Part shown: positions 58,487 to 64,000 of the stretch, piece by piece
Position numbering within the stretch: position 1 is the first letter of the stretch
Layout of the letters: each line of letters begins with the position of its first letter
Assembly: GCF_900114165.1 (NCBI RefSeq)
Contig: NZ_FOSB01000005.1
Coordinates: 62,001-126,000, forward strand
Direction of reading: 5' to 3'
DNA length: 64,000 nucleotides
Source: Halobacillus dabanensis
GTDB taxonomy: Bacteria > Bacillota > Bacilli > Bacillales > Halobacillaceae
Position numbers and translations under genes: made by a program
The notes under the pieces: model-generated
The model's input: only the letters and a program-made list of their open reading frames with translations
Databases searched by the model: none
What the model was told of the DNA's origin: nothing

Positions 58487-59041
58487 CTATGACCGGAATT
58501 TTTCATTGAATCTACGCAGTGTTTCTGTCAGGGCCTTCATTTTATCTGAATTAGTAACAGTGAAAGATTCCTTTTCCACTATGTAGGAAATATCCTGCTG
58601 GAGCTGGGATAGTTCAGAAAGTATGGTTACGGAATCTTCTGATCCTTTGGCTTCAAACGAGTGGTTGGTTAGAGTGGAGCGGAGGGTGAATAATTGATTG
58701 GTATACTCCTGGAACCAGCCTTTTTCCAGTTCGTCCGATCTCTCGGCAGCGTTCAAAAGTCTTTGGTTGCTGGTTAATCGTTGCAAGCTCCGGGCAAGCA
58801 GGGTTTCTTCATAGAAGTGTTCTTTTTCAGATGTGTTTTCCGAGTGATAAGCTTCAAAGGAAATCGTGATATCTTCTATTATGAATGGCAAATCAGTCAA
58901 AGCCGAGGAAGCAGCGTCTGCAGTAAAGGTATCAATCTCATCAGAGCGGCTGCTGTCCAACCATAAATAGGCGAAAGTTATGGTTGTCATAAGGAATACA
59001 CTTGTCAGGATTTTGTAGACTTTCATGCTTTTTTCATCCAC
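58487..59041 (-). CDS. Membrane-anchored helical protein of unknown function
   Basis: One N-terminal membrane segment (about 9-27, YKILTSVFLMTTITFAYLWL) anchors a helical outside domain of about 150 residues rich in Glu, Ser and Leu (EKGWFQEYTNQLFTLRSTL; LSELSQLQQDISYIVEKESF). It resembles coiled-coil sensor or adaptor domains but I cannot name it. The start lies inside the end of the acetyltransferase gene (19-base overlap), so the two are translationally coupled; the ATG at 59026 is an alternative. Confidence 0.65.
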   Translation of the reverse strand: MDEKSMKVYKILTSVFLMTTITFAYLWLDSSRSDEIDTFTADAASSALTDLPFIIEDITISFEAYHSENTSEKEHFYEETLLARSLQRLTSNQRLLNAAERSDELEKGWFQEYTNQLFTLRSTLTNHSFEAKGSEDSVTILSELSQLQQDISYIVEKESFTVTNSDKMKALTETLRRFNEKFRS

Positions 59042-59601
59042 TCTTCACGAAGGATTCCCATACGGATCGAATCGTAATATGCTCCTTCAAATATGCGGCA
59101 TTTTCGCAGTCGTCCTTCAATCTTCATCCCCATTTTCTTACCGACACGCATCATTCGTTCATTTCGCGACCATGTCGTCAAACCGACACGAACGAGAGGA
59201 AGGGAACGGAATAGGTGGTCGATCCATATGGACATAGCGTCCGATCCGTATCCTCCATTCCAATAGTCTGGGTCGTAAATTCCAATGCCGACTTCGAGCC
59301 AGAGGGAGGCTTTATGCTCCCAATAGTAGGTGACGGTACCTATGATTTGCCCGTCGACTTCAATGATCAAGCGGGAATCCGGTTCAAGGGATTCCAGTCG
59401 GTCTTTACGTGCAAGCTCATGACTCCGGTAACTATCTAATGTATGAGGTTCCAGGGGGTAGTATGGGGCATCCCATTTTTTCCACTCTGGATTTTCCCCA
59501 TTATAAATGAGGTGATACAAAGTAGGAATGTCCTCCTCTTCAATCGTGCGCAATGTCACGAGTTCGCCGTAAAGCTTCGTCGTTTTGTTCATTTTTTGCA
59601 T
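59023..59601 (-). CDS. GNAT N-acetyltransferase
   Basis: LVTLRTIEEEDIPTLYHLIY opens the domain, IIGTVTYYWEHKASLWLEVG and DPDYWNGGYGSDAMSIWIDH hold motif A, and VRVGLTTWSRNERMMRVGKK the following part. The acceptor is unknown. It is first of a two-gene minus-strand unit. The start at 59601 follows GGAGGCGTCC; the ATG at 59592 is an alternative. Confidence 0.82.
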   Translation of the reverse strand: MQKMNKTTKLYGELVTLRTIEEEDIPTLYHLIYNGENPEWKKWDAPYYPLEPHTLDSYRSHELARKDRLESLEPDSRLIIEVDGQIIGTVTYYWEHKASLWLEVGIGIYDPDYWNGGYGSDAMSIWIDHLFRSLPLVRVGLTTWSRNERMMRVGKKMGMKIEGRLRKCRIFEGAYYDSIRMGILREEWMKKA

Positions 59602-59717
59602 AAATATGGACGCCTCCGTTTTGCTTTTCTTTCATCCTATCATAACAAGAGAGCTTTGTTTGAAATTTGACACTTGGGGAATAAAAATAAAAGACGTACA
59701 TAGGTAGGTGATGATTT

Positions 59718-60668
59718 TTGATTGAAATTATGGCATACAGCAAAGAAAAGGGGTTGCAGGAAGGTTTATCCATCCAGCAACTTTCGGAACAACATTGGGA
59801 TTGGTATTGGGTCGATTTTAACAATCCAGCAGAAGGGGAAGTGGAGTTGTTAGAATCTCAGTTTAATTTCCACCCCCTGGCTGTAGAGGATTGTTTGCAT
59901 GGACTGCAGCGGCCGAAACTGGATTATTATGATGATCACACCTTTTTTGTCATCCATTCCGTCGACCGGTCCAACCTTGCCCGCAAAGAAATCGATGTTT
60001 TCATTGGCGAATGTTCCATTGTTTCTTTTCATAAGGAAAAGAATGAACCATTGGAGCAGGCGAAAGAGCTGGTGAGAAGAACCAAAGATTTCTCCACCGT
60101 TGATGAATATTATATTTTCCACCAAATTCTCGATAAGGTTGTCGATAATTATTTTCCAATCATGTATGCTATCGAGGACCACATCAATGAGATCGAAGAC
60201 AATACGAAAAACCTGTCCATGGAAAAACTACTGGAAGAACTCTTTGATCGCAGGGCCGAACTGCTGACATTGAGACAGACCGTGCATCCAATGAGAGATC
60301 TTTTGTATCGCATTTTGAACACCCATCATTTGGAGGGGGTATTCGAGCGAAGAGAATATTTTGCAGACATCCACGATCATCTCATCAAAGTCGCGGACAT
60401 GGTCGCATCCAACAGGGATATGACGCAGGACATCAGAGACAGTTACCTCTCTTTGAACTCTCATGAAACGAATCGCACGATGCAGATCCTGACTGTGATC
60501 AGTGTCATCTTCATGCCGCTTACGTTCATTGCAGGAGTGTATGGAATGAACTTTGTCAATATGCCGGAACTGGAGACAGAGTATGGTTACTTTGTCGTTT
60601 GGGGCATTATGATTGCGGTTGCGGTAGGTATGTTCATTTGGTTTAAAAACAAAGGCTGGTTCGAATGA
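59718..60668 (+). CDS. corA: CorA-type magnesium/divalent cation channel
   Basis: A large N-terminal cytoplasmic domain (about 1-245) precedes two C-terminal membrane segments. The signature YGMNFVNMPELE at 275-286 lies between them, with GMN at 276-278. The 316-residue length is usual. It lets Mg2+, Co2+ or Ni2+ into the cell as a pentamer. TTG at 59718 follows GGTAGGTG by eight bases; the ATG at 59730 is 20 bases from it, so TTG is preferred. Confidence 0.92.
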   Translation: MIEIMAYSKEKGLQEGLSIQQLSEQHWDWYWVDFNNPAEGEVELLESQFNFHPLAVEDCLHGLQRPKLDYYDDHTFFVIHSVDRSNLARKEIDVFIGECSIVSFHKEKNEPLEQAKELVRRTKDFSTVDEYYIFHQILDKVVDNYFPIMYAIEDHINEIEDNTKNLSMEKLLEELFDRRAELLTLRQTVHPMRDLLYRILNTHHLEGVFERREYFADIHDHLIKVADMVASNRDMTQDIRDSYLSLNSHETNRTMQILTVISVIFMPLTFIAGVYGMNFVNMPELETEYGYFVVWGIMIAVAVGMFIWFKNKGWFE

Positions 60669-60679
60669 GTATCGGACGC

Positions 60680-60720
60680 AAGACGGAAGGGACCTGGGTG
60701 GTTCTCTTCCGTCTTTTTTC
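60680..60720 (+). terminator. Terminator after corA
   Basis: AAGACGGAAG and CTTCCGTCTT with a 16-base loop and six T. Confidence 0.85.
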
Positions 60721-60809
60721 GGTCTAAGGAAGGAGGAAGAATCACTCCAACGGCCGTTAAGAAAAAAAGCGGGGCGTTCTATACTTAATGTAACAAGAAA
60801 ACGAAGGAG

Positions 60810-60872
60810 ATGATCGGATTGATCAACATCTTTGAAATCTCTCTTGACGTCCAAGAACGCCGCCCTCGCTAA
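60810..60872 (+). CDS. Short frame of 17 to 20 codons, possible peptide or leader
   Basis: A frame with a good GAAGGAG starts either at ATG 60810 (directly next to it) or at TTG 60819 (nine bases away) and encodes MINIFEISLDVQERRPR from TTG. It ends 36 bases before the element at 60909. No gene follows. It could be a leader that lost its partner gene when that element arrived, but this is weak. The 60721-60809 stretch holds nothing else. Confidence 0.3.
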   Translation: MIGLINIFEISLDVQERRPR

Positions 60873-60908
60873 TGATAAATGTCCAACAATCAACTAAAGC
60901 TCCCAATT

Positions 60909-61286
60909 CTTGAAAACTCAGTTTTGAGATGTTTCCGGGATTCGTTGCCGTGTTGGGCGTCAGGGGTGGTTGGGAAGCTACTCGCTTTCCTGTGGGGGAA
61001 CTGCCGAGCTTCCTCGGGCTATCGCCCTGTGGGATCTCGCCTACTTCCTTCTCCCACGGGAGTCTCCCAGCTTCCCCACCACCCCATTACATGCAGTGAG
61101 CAACGAACCCCTTCGCTTGAACATACAAGCAGAGTTCCCAAGAAGTGGTTTCGGAGACACTGATATGGCAAAGGGGCGGAGGGGAATGGCGAGACTCCCA
61201 CGGTAAGCGAGTCATTTCCCGCAGCCCATCCACTTATATAAAAGTATCGAAACTGAGTCTTCAACTATCCTGCCAGTTAGTGGAAG
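60909..61286. repeat. Non-coding element bounded by inverted boxes (copies K and L), MITE-like
   Basis: The left end CTTGAAAACTCAGTTTTGAGAT (60909-60930) is the repeat box read on the minus strand, the right end TATCGAAACTGAGTCTTC (61245-61262) is the box on the plus strand. Between them lies about 310 bases of GC-rich sequence with a 17-base arm pair GGGGTGGTTGGGAAGCT (60963-60979) and its complement with one mismatch (61069-61085). No protein is encoded. TGCCAGTTAGTGGAAG after the right end matches copy A. Confidence 0.75.
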
Positions 61287-61303
61287 GTAGGATTAATCGC
61301 ATC

Positions 61304-61346
61304 AAAAAAGAGGAGTTTCCTTAGTTGAAAGGAAGCTCCTCTTTTT
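61304..61346. terminator. Terminator downstream of the SET gene
   Basis: AAAAAGAGGAGTTTCC and GGAAGCTCCTCTTTTT (one mismatch) with a ten-base loop; usable on both strands and placed 12 bases after the SET stop. Confidence 0.8.
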
Positions 61347-61357
61347 AGTTGGGAAAC

Positions 61358-61756
61358 TTATTGATCATCTTCTTCCTGGTCGAACCATAGAAGATCCTGC
61401 TCATCAACAAAACCATTATAATTAATGTAGACTTCTTCATCAGCCTTAATATCTTTATATGCGTAAAAATCAAAGGAATGATTATCAAAGTTAATCACAT
61501 AATCGGCATTCGGTTCATAAGAGTGGTTGAACATCATCCCATAGCCTAATACAAAAGCTGTATGGTTTTCTCCGTATTCAAACGCGTAATCCGCGAGCCG
61601 TGTCTTTTCGATATGCACATGCTCCTCGTTCGGGTATGGAATAACGGGAGCCTGGTGGATCAGCTCATTTTTGGCGATATCGCGCTTAGCGAATACACCT
61701 CTGTTCAATTCATCGTTCTCCAGCGTAGACGTACGTACTTCGATCATCTTCTTCAC
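61358..61756 (-). CDS. Small SET-domain protein (lysine methyltransferase-like)
   Basis: The 132 residues are almost only a SET domain: RGVFAKRDIAKNELI at 19-33, GYGMMFNHSYEPNA at 71-84 (the NHS pocket for SAM), and EEVYINYN at 107-114 (catalytic Tyr). Such stand-alone SET proteins are rare in bacteria and are found in Bacillus, where they may methylate lysines of a protein or a small molecule; the substrate is unknown. The zinc-binding post-SET cysteines are absent. Monocistronic, with a weak AAGAAGA ahead of the ATG. Confidence 0.85.
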   Translation of the reverse strand: MKKMIEVRTSTLENDELNRGVFAKRDIAKNELIHQAPVIPYPNEEHVHIEKTRLADYAFEYGENHTAFVLGYGMMFNHSYEPNADYVINFDNHSFDFYAYKDIKADEEVYINYNGFVDEQDLLWFDQEEDDQ

Positions 61757-62058
61757 CTGCGCTTTCTATATTTCTTACTCTCCCGCAAAGCTTATAACAA
61801 TGAGGAATAAATGGGTACAATCAAGCGAAAAGCGACCAGCCGTTCTTGATATAGGCAACCACGACCATTTCGTTCATTGGTTCGGGTGTTTCAGGGCGCT
61901 TTTGCTTTCTTATCATCCATCGTTCCATTTCCTGTTTTAGTCTGACAGGTATGCTATAGGAAAGCAACTTTCTTATTATTCAGTTTTTCTTCTTCGAATA
62001 AGATTAGCGGTCTTTAAGATAATAAAGATAAATCTCCGTAAAGGAAGGAGCCGCACCT

Positions 62059-63585
62059 GTGCTTAGTAAATTTACTACGGTATTCAAAATATCTGCAAGC
62101 ATCATGCTGATCCTTGTCGTCATCGGTGTCGTCTGGCCGGATGGCCTGGAGGAAACGACGACAACCGTGAAAGATTTCATTGCAAATAAACTTGGCTGGT
62201 ATTATTTGATCGTTGTCACACTATTCATGCTCGTCTGTCTGACGTTTTTATTCACACCACTTGGCAGGATCAAGCTGGGTAAAAAGGGGGAGAAACCTGA
62301 ATTCTCGCGTCCGACATGGATTGCCATGCTCTTTAGTGCCGGGATGGGGATCGGGATTGTATTTTGGGGTACGGCTGAACCAATCAGTCACTATGCCATC
62401 AGTTCCCCGACAGGAGAAACAGCAACAGATCAAGCGATCAAAGATGCCATGCGGTTCACCTATTTTCACTGGGGTATCCATGCATGGGCCATTTATGGCA
62501 TTGTAGCACTTGTTCTTGCTTACTTTAATTTTCGTCACGACCATGCTGGGTTGATCAGTGCCACACTGAAACCGTTGATCGGGGAAAAAGCGGCAGAGGG
62601 AGTGATCGGAAAAGTGATCGACATCCTCGCTGTCATCGCGACGGTTATAGGTGTCGCGACAACGCTCGGGTTCGGTGCGGTACAAATCAATGGAGGATTG
62701 TCTTACCTGTTTGATATTCCAACAGGTATCCTGGTTCAATTTATCATCATTGCGATTGTGACGGTGTTGTTCATGATTTCTGCATGGACGGGATTAGGAA
62801 AAGGTATTAAAATTTTGAGTAATGCGAATATGGGACTCGCCGGTTTGTTATTTTTGCTTGTATTTATTTTCGGTCCGACGATGTTCATTCTTAATTTGTT
62901 TACAAACTCGATCGGTGCATATTTTCAATATTTGCCTAATATGAGTTTTCGCATCGCACCTCTAAATCCAGAGACACGCGAATGGATCAATGCCTGGACA
63001 ATTTTTTATTGGGCCTGGTGGATCGCCTGGTCTCCTTTCGTAGGAGTATTCATCGCTCGAGTTTCCAGAGGACGCAGTATTCGTGAGTTCGTGTTCACGG
63101 TGTTGATCGTTCCTTCTGTCATTGGTTTTCTATGGTTTTCAACATTCGGAGGTACGGCGATCAACCTCGAACATAACGCCGTTGATACGATTTCCTCTTT
63201 AGCTACAGAAGAATCGTTGTTCGGAGTGTTTTCGAACATTCCATTCGGCTGGGTTGCTTCGGTTGTAGCGATGCTGCTGATCGCCACTTTCTTCATTACC
63301 TCTGCGGATTCAGGAACATTTGTATTAGGTATGATGACGACAGGGGGATCGGAAACACCTGGCAATACCATTAAATTGACTTGGGGCGGATTACTATCCG
63401 CAACTGCCCTTGCATTACTTTATACTGGTGGCCTTCAAGCCCTGCAAAACACGATGATTATCGCTGCTTTGCCGTTTTCGATTATCATGCTCCTGATGGT
63501 CATCAGCTTCATTAAAGCGATATATAAAGAAGGACGGGAACTCGGTGTCGGTCGCTTCCATCCACCTAAGGATAAAAAATCATAA
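62059..63585 (+). CDS. BCCT family transporter (betaine/choline/carnitine type)
   Basis: Twelve segments and the signature FYWAWWIAWSPFVGVFIARV are present. The glycine motif reads GMGIGIVFWGTAEPISHY, the normal BCCT form. It should import glycine betaine, choline or another compatible solute with Na+. It is about 55 percent alike to the gene at 41686 by eye but keeps the standard motif. GTG at 62059 follows AAGGAAGGAGCCGCACCT. The 61757-62058 stretch before it holds only a weak hairpin near 61823-61910 and its ribosome binding site. Confidence 0.9.
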   Translation: MLSKFTTVFKISASIMLILVVIGVVWPDGLEETTTTVKDFIANKLGWYYLIVVTLFMLVCLTFLFTPLGRIKLGKKGEKPEFSRPTWIAMLFSAGMGIGIVFWGTAEPISHYAISSPTGETATDQAIKDAMRFTYFHWGIHAWAIYGIVALVLAYFNFRHDHAGLISATLKPLIGEKAAEGVIGKVIDILAVIATVIGVATTLGFGAVQINGGLSYLFDIPTGILVQFIIIAIVTVLFMISAWTGLGKGIKILSNANMGLAGLLFLLVFIFGPTMFILNLFTNSIGAYFQYLPNMSFRIAPLNPETREWINAWTIFYWAWWIAWSPFVGVFIARVSRGRSIREFVFTVLIVPSVIGFLWFSTFGGTAINLEHNAVDTISSLATEESLFGVFSNIPFGWVASVVAMLLIATFFITSADSGTFVLGMMTTGGSETPGNTIKLTWGGLLSATALALLYTGGLQALQNTMIIAALPFSIIMLLMVISFIKAIYKEGRELGVGRFHPPKDKKS

Positions 63586-63586
63586 A

Positions 63587-63624
63587 AATATCCCCTGCTC
63601 ACCAGTGGAGCAGGGGATATTCAT
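63587..63624. terminator. Bidirectional terminator after the second BCCT gene
   Basis: AATATCCCCTGCTC and its complement, perfect 14-base arms with a seven-base loop, between two convergent genes. Confidence 0.85.
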
Positions 63625-63649
63625 TGTCTGGCAACTTAGGTGGGATAGT

Positions 63650-64000
63650 TTACTTCCCTAAGACGTCATGGTCTACATACCGCTTGCCATTCAGTTCACT
63701 TATGACGTTGATGGCGACTTTTGCGCCATCGCCGGAAGTAATGATCGTGTGTACACTGACACCGGCAACGGTTCCTGCGGCCCAAACTTTTGGCAGGGAG
63801 GTGTGACCGTGCGCATCGACCTTAATGATTTTCGCTACCCGGGGCTCAATACCATCAACGATTTCCAAACCGAGTTCTTCCCCGGCTTTTACAGACATTC
63901 CCGTCGCAAAAATGATATGGTCTGCTTCATAACTACCCTCCGAAGTTTCGATGATATAGAGTGTTCCGTCTTCTTTGATCGAAACAACTTCTTCCTTCAC
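63650..64000 (-). CDS. C-terminal part of a thioredoxin-reductase-like FAD/NAD(P)H oxidoreductase (5' end outside window)
   Basis: The frame is open to the window edge, so the start lies beyond it. The visible part holds HIIFATGMSVKAGEEL (NAD-binding domain end) and VWAAGTVAGVSVHTIITSGDG, the C-terminal FAD-binding motif where TrxB proteins read GD. The typical GD motif is replaced by AGTVAGVSVHT, as in ferredoxin-NADP reductase-like or YumC-like relatives. The exact function is open. Confidence 0.75.
   Translation of the reverse strand: MKEEVVSIKEDGTLYIIETSEGSYEADHIIFATGMSVKAGEELGLEIVDGIEPRVAKIIKVDAHGHTSLPKVWAAGTVAGVSVHTIITSGDGAKVAINVISELNGKRYVDHDVLGK

Noticed and set aside
60228-60893. Long minus-strand frame opposite corA
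   Set aside because: It mirrors the CorA coding sequence and crosses the corA terminator; no family signal.
60879-61206. Overlapping frames of 78 to 94 codons in the GC-rich element
   Set aside because: Several frames in different phases are open only because the region is GC-rich; none has a ribosome binding site, and the stems of the element explain the sequence.
61823-61910. Long-range hairpin before the second BCCT gene
   Set aside because: Arms AAGCGAAAAGCG and CGCTTTTGCTTT pair imperfectly across about 60 bases; too weak to call as a regulatory element.

Overview
The window looks like chromosome of a moderately halophilic or halotolerant Bacillaceae species (Bacillota), in the neighbourhood of Halobacillus and its relatives. 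The reasons are strong AGGAGG ribosome binding sites, sigma-A promoters and U-tailed hairpin terminators, Bacillus-type families (YfkAB, ThiT behind a TPP riboswitch, PpaC, NfrA-like nitroreductase, a GlnR/TnrA box at glnA), and an osmotic and ion outfit of two BCCT carriers, an NhaP-type antiporter, CorA and ZupT. The genus is an inference from gene content. No rRNA, tRNA, CRISPR array, transposase or phage gene was seen.

Layout. 0-13.6 kb is mostly housekeeping: a membrane-anchored HtrA-like protease, an amine oxidase, a SIMPL protein, ZupT, the radical SAM protein YfkAB with a truncated YgjP-like partner, an SDR/esterase pair, the thiamine riboswitch with thiT, a PLD protein, a DUF1028 protein and an FMN reductase. 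13.7-19.5 kb carries an ArsR-DUF2087 regulator and a drug-efflux operon (TetR, 14-TM MFS pump, DrrAB-like ABC exporter) behind two matched palindromic operators. 19.5-32 kb is an AT-rich accessory region with a sodium symporter and its 53-residue partner, three decaying genes (2'-5' RNA ligase family, MFS transporter, FMN reductase), an ECF sigma/anti-sigma pair and single genes (GNAT, secreted protein, lipoprotein, DUF3231). Many of these genes are followed by copies of one dispersed repeat made of a conserved box plus a covarying hairpin.

32-37.5 kb is a pectin-degradation locus: an AraC regulator, a 1102-residue secreted protein joining a CBM-like domain, a PL10-type pectate lyase and a CE8 pectin methylesterase, and a CE12 rhamnogalacturonan acetylesterase. 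The three activities would remove methyl and acetyl groups and cleave the polygalacturonate backbone outside the cell. 37.7-41.1 kb holds a second TetR/ABC exporter operon, again behind twin palindromes. 41-64 kb returns to core-like genes: BCCT carriers, DUF456, aldo/keto reductase, penicillin acylase family, a Fur-boxed siderophore ATPase, an antiporter flanked by near-identical palindromes, Sir2, nitroreductase, a second RsgA-type GTPase behind a short leader ORF with mutually exclusive hairpins, glutamine synthetase, PpaC, GNAT, CorA, a SET-domain protein and the end of a thioredoxin-reductase-like flavoprotein.

The items most worth following up are the box-plus-hairpin repeat family with its gene-repeat-gene arrangement, the leader-ORF switch before the RsgA paralogue, and the lyase-esterase fusion.
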